The notes under the pieces: model-generated
Told to the model about the DNA's origin: nothing
What the model saw: only the letters and a program-made list of their open reading frames with translations
The model's database searches: none
Translations under genes and position numbers: made by a program
NCBI GenBank assembly: GCA_021802115.1
Contig: JAKABA010000178.1
Coordinates: 1-8,064 of the forward strand
DNA length: 8,064 nt
Direction of reading: 5' to 3'
From: a bacterium
Lineage (GTDB): Bacteria; Chloroflexota; Dormibacteria; UBA8260; Bog-877
Shown: positions 1 to 6,585 of the stretch, in pieces
How the letters are laid out: the number at the start of each line of letters is the position of its first letter
How positions within the stretch are numbered: position 1 is the stretch's first letter

Positions 1-90
1 GTACTCCGCCCCCGGGAACAGCTCGCAGACCGCCGCCGCCATGAGGTGCGCGGCGCTGTGGCGCAGCACGTCCAGATCGACTTCTGCCAT
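1..90 (-). CDS. thrS: Threonyl-tRNA synthetase, N-terminal 30 residues (partial, runs off the left edge)
   Basis: Only the first 30 codons are present. They start at ATG (88-90, reverse strand) and read MAEVDLDVLRHSAAHLMAAA followed by VCELFPGAEY. The motif H-S-A-A-H (His11, His15) is the HxxxH metal-binding motif of the ThrRS editing (SAD) domain, and the FPGA that follows fits the family. In E. coli ThrRS this motif lies after a TGS domain of about 60 residues; here it begins at residue 11, so the TGS domain is missing, as in some other bacterial ThrRS. The enzyme would charge tRNA-Thr in the cytoplasm. The gene is divergent from the tRNA-Val gene with 74 bp between them, which leaves no room for a T-box leader. 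No strong Shine-Dalgarno sequence is visible. An AlaX-type editing protein is the main alternative, but the wording of the motif favours ThrRS. It is probably host chromosome outside the element. Confidence 0.75.
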   Translation of the reverse strand, partial: MAEVDLDVLRHSAAHLMAAAVCELFPGAEY

Positions 91-144
91 GTGATCTCGC
101 ATTCTAGAGGTGGGGCTCCAATCTGGAGATGGACGAGCGGCGGC

Positions 145-150
145 TATAAT
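145..150 (+). promoter_or_regulatory. Probable -10 box of the tRNA-Val promoter
   Basis: A perfect TATAAT lies 14 bp before the first base of the tRNA, so transcription would start about 7-8 bp upstream of the mature 5' end. The hexamer at the 17-bp spacing (122-127, TCTGGA) is a poor -35 match. The call therefore rests on the -10 box and its position. Confidence 0.5.
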
Positions 151-164
151 CCGAACCCTCCGGC

Positions 165-241
165 GGGCGCATAGCTCAGGTGGTTAGAGCGCTACCCTGA
201 CACGGTAGAGGCCCCAGGTTCGACTCCTGGTGCGCCCACCA
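165..241 (+). tRNA. tRNA-Val (anticodon GAC), CCA encoded
   Basis: The 77 bases fold as a complete cloverleaf. The acceptor stem GGGCGCA (165-171) pairs with TGCGCCC (231-237). The D arm is GCTC/GAGC, the anticodon stem is CTACC/GGTAG around the loop CTGACAC, and the T arm is CCAGG/CCTGG around TTCGACT. Anticodon GAC reads GUC and GUU valine codons. The discriminator is A238 and CCA (239-241) is genomically encoded. A tyrosine recombinase gene begins 160 bp downstream on the same strand, so the 3' half of this tRNA is the likely attachment site of the element and would be restored intact by integration. I found no second copy of the T-arm/acceptor end in the window. Confidence 0.97.
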
Positions 242-281
242 TCCTCAATATTTCCCTTATTTCAAGCGGGCTTTCGGCCAC

Positions 282-310
282 TTGACACTAACTGCAAGAG
301 ATGCTAATCT
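282..310 (+). promoter_or_regulatory. Probable sigma70-type promoter of the integrase gene
   Basis: A consensus -35 TTGACA (282-287) is followed by exactly 17 bp and then TAATCT (305-310). TG at 302-303 gives an extended -10 (TGCTAATCT). The -10 keeps the key T1, A2 and T6 positions but departs from consensus in the middle. Transcription would start near 317, leaving a leader of about 85 nt before the integrase ATG. The leader can form a small hairpin, GCTTT (349-353) with AAAGC (360-364). The surrounding 242-320 stretch is clearly AT-richer than the rest of the window. Confidence 0.55.
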
Positions 311-386
311 GACCGAAAAATCGACATGGGTACCGCTCCAGCACAGAGGCTTTGTGGCGAAAGCGCCTGCGGGTGGGGCGGGGCCC

Positions 387-392
387 GGGAGG
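387..392 (+). promoter_or_regulatory. Ribosome binding site deciding the integrase start
   Basis: GGGAGG lies 8 bases before ATG 401. This is the only well-placed Shine-Dalgarno sequence for this frame, so the start at 401 is preferred to the upstream in-frame ATG at 326. Confidence 0.6.
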
Positions 393-400
393 CGACCTCG

Positions 401-1354
401 ATGCCGACTTTCCAACTGGTGGAGTCCCCAGCACCAACCGCCATCGAGCGCTGCGTCGGTGACTACCTCACCTCCTGCCGTGCCCGGGGCCTGGCCCCGG
501 GTACCATCGTCCAGCTCACCTATTCGCTCCGCAGCGTGTTCCTCCCCTGGACCCTCCGACAGGGCCTCGCGGAGCCAGCCGAACTGACCCCGCGAGTGCT
601 GGAGCGGATGGCGGCGGACCTGCTCACCACCGGGGGACGGCGCGGTCCCCTCGCGCGGCAGACCGTGCGCACCTACCTACGAGCCGTCAATCTGTGCCTC
701 AAGTGGGCCAGGGCGGAGGGGGAACCCGTGCCTGACCGAGCGGCGGCCCCGCTTCCGAGACTGCCTAGGACCCTGCCTCAGGTCCTGACCCGCGACCAGA
801 TCGCCGCCATCGAGGCTGCCTGCGCGACCGAGCGGGACCGGCTCATCGTCCGCCTGCTCGCCGACACCGGCATGCGAGTTGGGGAGCTCGTGGGACTGCG
901 GCTCGGGGATCTGCTCCAGCGCAGCCGGGGCTCTTTCCTGCGGCTGCGAGGCAAGGGTGAGCGAGAGCGCCAGGTGCCGGTTATGCCCCAGCTCGCCAGC
1001 CGGATCCAGCGCTATGCCAGCCGCACCCGGCCGGCCGACCCGGGGACAGACCGCCTCTTTGTCAGCCTCCGGCGCAGCCCGCGCACCGGAACCTATGAGC
1101 CGCTCACGACCTCCGGGATCCAGCAGATCGTTCGCAACGCGGCCGGGCGGGCCGGGATCACCCAGCGGGTGCATCCCCACCTGTTCCGACACTCGTTCGT
1201 GACCTGGGCAATCACACGCGGGATGAATCCCATCCAGCTCGCCGAGATCGTCGGCCACTCGTCGACCACGATGATCCAGCAGGTCTACGCGCATCTCTCG
1301 CCCAGCGACGCCTACGAAGCCCTCGCGGCAGCTCTCCTCGGAAAGGACCAATGA
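401..1354 (+). CDS. Tyrosine recombinase / phage-type integrase
   Basis: This 317-residue protein catalyses site-specific recombination and, beside tRNA-Val, most likely integrates and excises the element. An N-terminal SAM-like core-binding domain (about residues 13-110, with ARGLAPGTI and YLRAVN typical of the fold) precedes the catalytic domain (about 125-315). The catalytic residues are all visible: Arg159 in TGMRVGEL, Lys185 in RGKGERE, His260 and Arg263 in HPHLFRHSF, His286 in VGHSS and the nucleophile Tyr296 in VYAHLS. Nothing is missing, so it should be active. The start at 401 is chosen for its ribosome binding site; starting at 326 would add 25 low-complexity residues. The length is close to XerC/XerD (about 300 residues), so a Xer-like housekeeping role is an alternative. 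The tRNA neighbour and the transfer genes further on favour a mobile-element integrase. The stop overlaps a tiny downstream ORF. Confidence 0.93.
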   Translation: MPTFQLVESPAPTAIERCVGDYLTSCRARGLAPGTIVQLTYSLRSVFLPWTLRQGLAEPAELTPRVLERMAADLLTTGGRRGPLARQTVRTYLRAVNLCLKWARAEGEPVPDRAAAPLPRLPRTLPQVLTRDQIAAIEAACATERDRLIVRLLADTGMRVGELVGLRLGDLLQRSRGSFLRLRGKGERERQVPVMPQLASRIQRYASRTRPADPGTDRLFVSLRRSPRTGTYEPLTTSGIQQIVRNAAGRAGITQRVHPHLFRHSFVTWAITRGMNPIQLAEIVGHSSTTMIQQVYAHLSPSDAYEALAAALLGKDQ

Positions 1355-1452
1355 CCGGAGGATCCATGCCCGCCGGGCTGCCACCCCGGCCGGCGACCCT
1401 GGGCAACCTCCTCGCGTCCGCCTTCGTGGATTCGGGCGCCTCCCCGGGGTGA
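1351..1452 (+). CDS. Possible tiny ORF coupled to the integrase stop
   Basis: An ATG at 1351 overlaps the integrase TGA as ATGA and opens a 33-codon frame. A second in-frame ATG at 1366 has GGAGG four bases upstream and would give 28 residues, starting MPAGLPPRPATLGNLLASAF. The overlap and the Shine-Dalgarno sequence are what translational coupling would look like. The product is very short, Pro/Ala/Gly rich and not recognised. It could be a chance frame, or the remnant of a small gene that once followed the integrase. Confidence 0.25.
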   Translation: MTGGSMPAGLPPRPATLGNLLASAFVDSGASPG

Positions 1453-1707
1453 GGCTTGGGGCCAGCAGCATTCACTCACGCGGGATGCGGGCTGCCACCC
1501 TCGCTCGGGTCTCCACCCGAAAGCGCGCCGCCGTTAGGCCGCCGACCCGGGAGGCCTCCTCGCCACCTATCCCGCAGAGTGTCCGCTTCAACGTGTCTCG
1601 GGGCAGTGGCGACCCCGACGGTCACGCGCCCACTGCGCGCCGCCCAGCCTCCTCCCAGCCGTCTGACACGATAAGAACCACGCCGGTCACGACCATGTCG
1701 GGGTCTG

Positions 1708-2175
1708 CTACCGGGCGCTCCAGTGCTCACCCGGACTGAACTCACACCAGATGGTCTGTCGAGCTTCCGCGACGAGGTTGCGTGGCGTCCCGCCTCGGGG
1801 CGGCCGCCGCGCCAACCCCACCGTCCGATACGGGTGGGCACGGAGAGCTGAACTGGGGCCGAGCCGAGGGTCGGCGCCTGGCCGGCGCTGTCCCGGCTGG
1901 GCGGCACTCCCTTCTGGCTCGGCCCCGCGGGAGAGGGAGCGGTCCAGGCCCACGGCTCGTGCGGCGAGACCGAGGAAGACAAGCGCGAGCTGGAGGTAGT
2001 CGAGGTGGGCGTCCCTTCGCCGAGCGCGGTGACGTCCATGAATGGGGTGGGAGTGGAAAGGCCGGATGGCTTCCCGGACCAGGGTGGAGACCAGACCGAG
2101 ATCCGGGAACGCAAGCGCGTACCACACGATGCGGGAGAAGCTGATCCGCCAGGCCGAGATCGGCTCGCCGACCAC
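1708..2175 (-). CDS. Doubtful hypothetical ORF (about 155 residues) downstream of the GGDEF gene
   Basis: The frame is open from GTG 2173-2175 to the stop at 1708-1710. Its first 85 or so codons have strongly G/C third positions and protein-like content, including an aromatic/aliphatic stretch (FSRIVWYALAFPDLGLV) and a hydrophobic helix (DYLQLALVFLGLAARAVGL). The second half is Arg/Pro/Gly rich and reads like non-coding high-GC DNA. There is no convincing ribosome binding site, and the start lies 37 bp after the GGDEF stop. The first 12 codons overlap, in antisense, the segment shared with rep, and the two antiparallel frames share wobble positions, so part of the coding-like signal may be inherited from rep-like sequence on the other strand. 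I do not recognise the product; it may be a gene remnant. Confidence 0.22.
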   Translation of the reverse strand: MVGEPISAWRISFSRIVWYALAFPDLGLVSTLVREAIRPFHSHPIHGRHRARRRDAHLDYLQLALVFLGLAARAVGLDRSLSRGAEPEGSAAQPGQRRPGADPRLGPSSALRAHPYRTVGLARRPPRGGTPRNLVAEARQTIWCEFSPGEHWSAR

Positions 2176-2194
2176 GCCGTTCGGGCGAGACGTC
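2141..2194 (+). repeat. Short segment similar to part of the rep gene (copy 1)
   Basis: Read on the plus strand this segment encodes LIRQAEIGSPTTPFGRDV. The rep gene encodes VIREAEIGSPTTPLVRDL on the minus strand at 6876-6929. By hand alignment 42 of 54 bases and 13 of 18 residues match, and 33 of the first 39 bases match. Four of the six differences in that best stretch are silent third-codon changes in the rep frame. Similarity fades on both sides: an in-frame stop lies at 2039-2041, and downstream the frame runs antisense into the GGDEF gene. It is most simply a fragment of a related rep gene in opposite orientation. Confidence 0.5.
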
Positions 2195-2212
2195 AGCCGG
2201 CGGCCCCGTCGG

Positions 2213-3229
2213 TCAGGCGGAATGCCCGTTCGTCGCGCGACGGCGGCGGCGCTTGGCCTCGTACATGGCCCTGTCGGCCCGCCTGAGGAGGTCGGAGCCG
2301 GTCTCGTCCCCGGTCCACGTGGCAACTCCGATGGAGGCCGAGATGCCCTCGGGCAGCGAGTCCGCCAGCCGGCGGGCGAGTCGGCGGATGCCGATCTCGT
2401 CCGACCCCGGCGCCAGCAGGCCGAACTCGTCGCCGCCGAGGCGGGCCAGGAAGTCCCCCCCGCCGCGGACTGCGGCGCGCCAGGACCGGGAGAGGTCCTG
2501 GAGCATGAGATCTCCGGTGTGGTGCCCGCGGGCATCGTTCACCGCTTTGAAGCTGTCGAGGTCGGCCAGCGCGACCGACAGCGCCGTGCCGGCGCGCCGG
2601 GACCGTTCCATCTCCTCCTCGAGACGCTCGTCCCAAAGGCGCCGGTTGGCGAGGCCGGTGAGCGGGTCCTCCCGAGCGATCGTGCGGAGGAAGCTGACCA
2701 GGCCGAGCACCACCGCGCCGGTGATCACCGCTGTGCCGAAGACCGCCAGCCAGGCGAGGACGGGCGGCTCGGCTGGCCGGAGCCCGAGGCCGAGCACCAC
2801 CGCGTAGGCGACTCCGGCGGCCGCGACGTGGGCCAGCGCGGCGCGAAGTGGCAGGTAGAGGACGGCGAAGAGCACGACGAGCAGGTAGAGGTTGGCGAGC
2901 CCGACGTGCTCCCTGGCGCTCACCAGGGAGACCACGCTCACGACTAGGGTGCCGAGCCCGACGTCGACCTGCAGGGTCCAGTCAGGAAGGCGTGAACCGA
3001 TCGCGATGCGCAGGCCGGCGATGACCACTGCGAGGGCGCTCGCGGCGGCCATGACAACCTCCCCGGGCCGCGGCGAGGGGCGCAGGAGGAGGACGAGGGC
3101 GATGGCCAGCGCGCCGGTGACCTCCAGGGCCGCTGCAACCTGACTCCGGTGGGAGAAGAAGGACCTGGCCGCGGCGGCCACAGCGGTGTTGAGCGAAGCG
3201 GAGGCCCGCCGATCTGGCTGGGAAGCCAC
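2213..3229 (-). CDS. Membrane-bound diguanylate cyclase (GGDEF domain)
   Basis: The 338-residue protein would make c-di-GMP from two GTP at the cytoplasmic face of the membrane. About six hydrophobic segments (roughly residues 33-50, 57-77, 88-105, 110-128, 131-150 and 157-182) form the N-terminal half, and the GGDEF domain (about 185-328) follows. The domain shows DPLTGLANRR (188-197), the ADLDSFKAVND segment with metal-binding Asp, an intact RLGGDEF (GGDEF 265-269), SIGVA and ADRAMYEAK. The active site is complete. The product-inhibition I-site is not canonical: Arg255 stands four residues, not three, before Asp259. The start is GTG at 3229, with an in-frame TGA shortly upstream and no strong ribosome binding site; a GTG at codon 17 is an alternative. 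The gene lies 221 bp downstream of the HD-GYP gene on the same strand, so co-transcription is possible. That gap shows no c-di-GMP riboswitch that I can recognise. Confidence 0.92.
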   Translation of the reverse strand: MASQPDRRASASLNTAVAAAARSFFSHRSQVAAALEVTGALAIALVLLLRPSPRPGEVVMAAASALAVVIAGLRIAIGSRLPDWTLQVDVGLGTLVVSVVSLVSAREHVGLANLYLLVVLFAVLYLPLRAALAHVAAAGVAYAVVLGLGLRPAEPPVLAWLAVFGTAVITGAVVLGLVSFLRTIAREDPLTGLANRRLWDERLEEEMERSRRAGTALSVALADLDSFKAVNDARGHHTGDLMLQDLSRSWRAAVRGGGDFLARLGGDEFGLLAPGSDEIGIRRLARRLADSLPEGISASIGVATWTGDETGSDLLRRADRAMYEAKRRRRRATNGHSA

Positions 3230-3450
3230 AGGATGGACGGGCGTCTCAGCGCTGATGGTTCAGCCCTCTCGCCGCTGCACCGCTCACGAGGTCTGGGCCA
3301 CGACAGGGCGGTACCGTGCCGGGGACCAGGGGCGACCCTCCAGACCTGGTATCCACGTGGGCGTCGCCTGGCCCCAGCAGCCGTCCGTCCGCAGGCCGGC
3401 GGCTGGCCGAGCAGCAACCGTACCGATCGACCGCACGAGCCGCCCTCCCA

Positions 3451-6138
3451 CTACGCGGGCCCGGCAGCGGCGGCCAGCAGCCGGGCCACCGTCAGGGTCT
3501 CGGCGATCGGGACCGCCAGCGCCTCCAGCTGTCGCAGCAGCAACCGGTCGAAGGCCTGCGGGCTGGGCCGATGGGCAACCAGAACTCCCTGGGGCCCCTG
3601 GCTGGAGACCAGAGGCACGAAGGCCATGGCGCGGTGGCCCGCCCCCCTGATCCCCGAGTAGCGGGAGTCCGCCTCAGCGTCGGCGAGGGAGATGGTCTTC
3701 TGGGCGCTCAGCGCGGCCCACATCAGGCCCTCGCCCTGAGCCCGTCTCTCTCCCGCCCCCATCACCGCCGGGTCGCCGCGAGCGGCCACGACCTGAAGCG
3801 TCGTTTCGCTCTGATCGAGGACGCTCAGCTCTCCGCCGGGGAGACCGAGCTCCGCCTCCAGCAGCTCCAGGATTCGCTCCGTCAGCAGCGGCAGGTCGGT
3901 CACCGTGCGAAGCTCCTGACCAAGCCGGGCATACAGCCGCCACGCCGCCGTCTGCACCGTGCTGTGCTGCTCCGCCAGGGTGAACGGCCGCGAGGTCCTG
4001 CCGGTGGTCCGAAGAGGGCTCTCGCGATCCGCGGGGAAGACGCGCAGCGCCGCTGCCACGACCTCGGGATCGAAGTGCGTGCCCGCACCGCGGCGCAGCT
4101 CCTCCAGGGCCTCGGCCATGGTGCGAGCGGCGCGGTAAGGGCGGTCGGTGGTGATGGCATCCAGAGCATCAGCCACCGCCACGATCCGCGCCTCAAGGGG
4201 GATGGCGCTGCCCGCCAAGCGGTCCGGGTAGCCGCCTCCGTCCCAGCGCTCGTGGTGGTGGCGGATGACCGAGCTGAGCGGGGCCAGCACGTGGACGCCC
4301 GCGACGAGCTCCGCTCCGATATGGGAGTGAGACATCATGATGACCCGCTCGTCGTCCGTCAGCGACCCCGGCTTTTGCAGAATGCTCTCCGGCACCCCGA
4401 GCTTGCCGATGTCGTGGAGCAGCGCCCCGTGGTCCACGGTCCCCAGGTCTAGGCCGGGCGCCGCAAGTTCGGCCGCGATCTGGCGAGCGTACGCGCTGAC
4501 CCGGTGGGAGTGCTCCTCGCTTGCGTGCTCGTGGGCGTCGCTGATGTCGACCAGCATCGAGACCAGTGACTCGTGGGTGTCCCGCTCCTCGCGGATCAGC
4601 CGGTGCAGCTGGATCACCGCCGCCACGTGGGCCGCGACCACCTCGCCCATCTCCTGGTCATCGACTGTGAATTCCGGGGCGCCCTCCTTGCCGGTCAGGT
4701 AGAAGGCCCCCCGCCAGTCCCCCAGGTGCGGGATGGGCACACCGAGGAAGTTGGTGACCGGCGGGTGCCGCGGCGGCAGGGTGGTGGCCAGCGGGTGGTG
4801 GGCCACCGTCCGGAGCCGCAGTGCGACGGTGGAACGAGCCACGTGGCCGAGGAGGCCCCGCCCCTTGGGGCCCGGGCCGAGGGTGGCGTGAAGCTCTGGG
4901 GCCATGCCAGCAGGCACGAACTCCACCGGGTTCCCGGCAGCGTCCCAGATCGCCACGGCCCCATACCGTGCCTCCACCAGCTCCCGGCTGAGCTCAACGG
5001 CGGTTGTGAGGATCGCGGCCAAGTCCCCCCCGAGGGTGAGGCCGAGCAGGCCCTCCTGGAGACGGACGAGGTTTTGGGTCCTGCGACTCGCGGCCCGGAG
5101 GCGTCGGTCCCCAACAATGGCGAGCGCGGCATGGTAGAGGAGCGGCTCGACAATCTTCAGCCTGCTGTCCAGCTCGGCCGGTGGGGTGGCGAACCCCAGG
5201 TCAACCTGCCCCACCGGCGACCCCGCGAAGAGCAGGGGCAGAGACCGATGCGCGGCGAGATGGTTCGACGGCTCGCCGGGTCGACGATCGGCGCCCGGCC
5301 CTGACCCCTTGGGAGGATCGTCAACCGATGCCGTCGCTGCGCGCCCGAACGGAAGCCCGTGCGACCACTGGACCTCGGTCCCTCCGCCCGGCTCCGAACG
5401 GCTGAGGATCGCCACCGTGGTGGCGCCGCTGATCGCCGCCACCTTGGACCCGACCAGCGCCAGGCTGGCGCGCAGGTCCAGCTGCCGGTCGGCGCGGCGC
5501 GCGGTGTCTGCAATCTCGTCGGCGAAGTCGCGCAACTGACGGCGGGTGCGCTCATCCGCCTGCCTCACCAGTGCAGCCAGGGCCGTGACCGCGAAGAGGG
5601 AGAAAACCAGCATCGCAGAGTCCCGCGGCGACCGCGGTGCCGAGGCGGGCGAGAGCGCGCTCACCGCCAGGAAGGCCGCCGCCGCGCCCGCCGCCGCGGC
5701 GAGCGCGGTGCGAGTGCGCAAGACCAGGGAGCACACCACCAGCGGCAAGAGGTAGAGATAGGCCACTGGGCTCTGGGCGCCGCCGGTGAGTGGGATCATC
5801 GCTGTGATGGCCGCCAGATCCAGGCCGATCAGCGCACCCCACCGACTGCCGGCCATGCCAGCCCGGGCTGGGAGCCGTCTCAGGACCAGGTAAGCGAGGA
5901 GGTAGCCTGCACAGGCGACTGCGACCACCGGGAGCTCTGAGTTCAGGTGGGGCGCGATGGCAGTGAAGAGCAGCAGACCGGCCACACTGGCGACCCGGAC
6001 GGGCCATAGGCGCTGATCCAGCCAGTCCGCCGGGGCGCCAGAAGCAGCTGCCAGGGTGGCATGCAGCAGCCCACCGGGTGGTCCGGGAAGGGCTGATGAT
6101 GGTGCCCCCGCCCCCTCACGCGGAGCCCGGGGAGCCAT
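3451..6138 (-). CDS. Membrane-bound GAF-GAF-HD-GYP-GAF c-di-GMP phosphodiesterase
   Basis: With ATG 6136-6138 as start the product has 895 residues. About six membrane segments lie between residues 46 and 191, then a probable degenerate GAF (about 221-343), a GAF (about 363-513), the HD-GYP domain (about 529-703) and a C-terminal GAF (about 728-888). HD-GYP proteins hydrolyse c-di-GMP to pGpG or GMP. The signature is intact: EEHSHRVSAYA (His543), HDIGKLGVP (His575, Asp576), HHHERWDGGGYP with GYP at 636-638, and ADALDAITTDRPYR. A C-terminal GAF after the HD-GYP is less usual than sensors placed only in front. The frame is open upstream to GTG 6339, right after the stop of the HTH gene (TAAGTGGGGATG). 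That extension is Arg/Gly/Pro rich, and the first membrane helix suits the 6138 start. No good ribosome binding site marks either start. The ligands of the GAF domains cannot be told from sequence. Confidence 0.92.
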   Translation of the reverse strand: MAPRAPREGAGAPSSALPGPPGGLLHATLAAASGAPADWLDQRLWPVRVASVAGLLLFTAIAPHLNSELPVVAVACAGYLLAYLVLRRLPARAGMAGSRWGALIGLDLAAITAMIPLTGGAQSPVAYLYLLPLVVCSLVLRTRTALAAAAGAAAAFLAVSALSPASAPRSPRDSAMLVFSLFAVTALAALVRQADERTRRQLRDFADEIADTARRADRQLDLRASLALVGSKVAAISGATTVAILSRSEPGGGTEVQWSHGLPFGRAATASVDDPPKGSGPGADRRPGEPSNHLAAHRSLPLLFAGSPVGQVDLGFATPPAELDSRLKIVEPLLYHAALAIVGDRRLRAASRRTQNLVRLQEGLLGLTLGGDLAAILTTAVELSRELVEARYGAVAIWDAAGNPVEFVPAGMAPELHATLGPGPKGRGLLGHVARSTVALRLRTVAHHPLATTLPPRHPPVTNFLGVPIPHLGDWRGAFYLTGKEGAPEFTVDDQEMGEVVAAHVAAVIQLHRLIREERDTHESLVSMLVDISDAHEHASEEHSHRVSAYARQIAAELAAPGLDLGTVDHGALLHDIGKLGVPESILQKPGSLTDDERVIMMSHSHIGAELVAGVHVLAPLSSVIRHHHERWDGGGYPDRLAGSAIPLEARIVAVADALDAITTDRPYRAARTMAEALEELRRGAGTHFDPEVVAAALRVFPADRESPLRTTGRTSRPFTLAEQHSTVQTAAWRLYARLGQELRTVTDLPLLTERILELLEAELGLPGGELSVLDQSETTLQVVAARGDPAVMGAGERRAQGEGLMWAALSAQKTISLADAEADSRYSGIRGAGHRAMAFVPLVSSQGPQGVLVAHRPSPQAFDRLLLRQLEALAVPIAETLTVARLLAAAAGPA

Positions 6139-6339
6139 GGCTTTGGATGGTAGGCGTGCGTTCGCCCAGGCGGTGTGACGGATGCGCCACGAGATACGAC
6201 TACCGTGGTGGCGGCGGGGTTCCCAGAGTGGGAGAGTCCCGGTGCGTACCGTGGCGACACCGCCGGGGCCTCTGCCTGACCGCGCACCGTGATCAGCGTC
6301 TCTGGGCGGATTCCGTTCTCTACCCCTGCTCATCCCCAC
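6139..6339. other. Spacer between the HTH gene and the HD-GYP gene
   Basis: These 201 bp would hold the leader or promoter of the HD-GYP gene if it is transcribed separately. I see one short palindrome, TCCCA/TGGGA (6221-6225 and 6229-6233), which might be a small operator or hairpin. I see no convincing -35/-10 pair on the minus strand and no T tract. Confidence 0.3.
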
Positions 6340-6585
6340 TTACGCGAGGCGGGCGGGGAGGAGCTCGTCAATACCAGCCAGTGGAGGAGACACCGACAGG
6401 GCAAGAGCAATCTTCCTCAGGGTCTCCGCGCTGATCGGCCGTCCCGACATCGCCGTCGTGATGGTAGGGGCACTGACCCCGGCCGCCCGGGCGAGGTCCG
6501 CATGGCTCCATCCCCTCCGGGCGGTCTCAAATCTCAGCCTGTCGGGCGCCAGGACCACGCTCACGACTGATGCCTGGGACGGCAT
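6340..6585 (-). CDS. Small XRE-family helix-turn-helix protein
   Basis: This is a DNA-binding regulator of up to 81 residues, almost entirely one HTH_3/XRE domain (about residues 17-65). RRGWSHADLARAAGVSAPTITTAM holds the helix-turn-helix, with A-x-x-A-G-V-S in the turn, followed by SGRPISAETLRKIALAL. There is no ligand or oligomerisation domain. The ATG at 6585 lies inside the rep gene (25-bp overlap). An alternative GTG at 6564 overlaps the rep TGA as GTGA and would leave 74 residues without touching the domain. Both arrangements indicate translation coupled to rep. As the last gene of a ftsK-rep-xre set it may repress the operon or serve as an excision/copy-control factor. In pSAM2-type elements a small DNA-binding Xis follows rep, but this protein looks like XRE rather than an Xis. 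Confidence 0.82.
   Translation of the reverse strand: MPSQASVVSVVLAPDRLRFETARRGWSHADLARAAGVSAPTITTAMSGRPISAETLRKIALALSVSPPLAGIDELLPARLA

Larger units (their letters stand above)
1453..2212. other. Region between convergent integrase and GGDEF genes without a confident gene
   Basis: About 760 bp separate the end of the integrase area from the stop of the GGDEF gene. Several overlapping frames are open on both strands, as expected at this GC content, but none gives a recognisable product. Short hairpins are present (TCGGGT 1505-1510 with ACCCGA 1515-1520; CCCACC 1817-1822 with GGTGGG 1833-1838; CTCGCC 2164-2169 with GGCGAG 2184-2189). None has a T tract, so I do not call a terminator. A 54-bp segment similar to part of the rep gene lies at 2141-2194, and a doubtful minus-strand frame covers 1708-2175. 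Decayed or rearranged element DNA is the most likely content. Confidence 0.5.

Noticed and set aside
110..135. Shared TCTGGAGATGG at about 123-133 and 6970-6980
   Set aside because: Eleven shared bases within 8 kb of biased sequence, one copy inside rep coding sequence, with no flanking similarity.
677..1471. Minus-strand open frame of 264 codons
   Set aside because: It is antisense to the integrase, which carries every catalytic residue.
1671..1696. Very short minus-strand peptide from ATG 1694-1696 (MVVTGVVLIVSDGWEEAG)
   Set aside because: It is protein-like in wording, but it is only 24 codons long, has no ribosome binding site and no neighbour to explain it. I could not separate it from chance.
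2042..2947. Plus-strand open frame of 301 codons
   Set aside because: It runs antisense through the GGDEF gene, whose motifs are intact. Only its start contains the rep-like fragment, and the rest is compositionally biased antisense translation.
3230..3450. Possible c-di-GMP riboswitch between the HD-GYP and GGDEF genes
   Set aside because: The location is attractive, but I could not match the conserved GEMM core. Only a small GCTGA/TCAGC hairpin (3251-3264) is visible.
3316..4452. Plus-strand open frame of 378 codons
   Set aside because: It lies opposite the HD-GYP coding sequence, is Arg/Gln/Pro rich and shows no domain. It is a high-GC antisense shadow.
6139..6339. N-terminal extension of the HD-GYP protein to GTG 6339
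   Set aside because: The extra 67 residues are Arg/Gly/Pro rich with no domain and no ribosome binding site. The ATG at 6138 is a better start in front of the first membrane helix.
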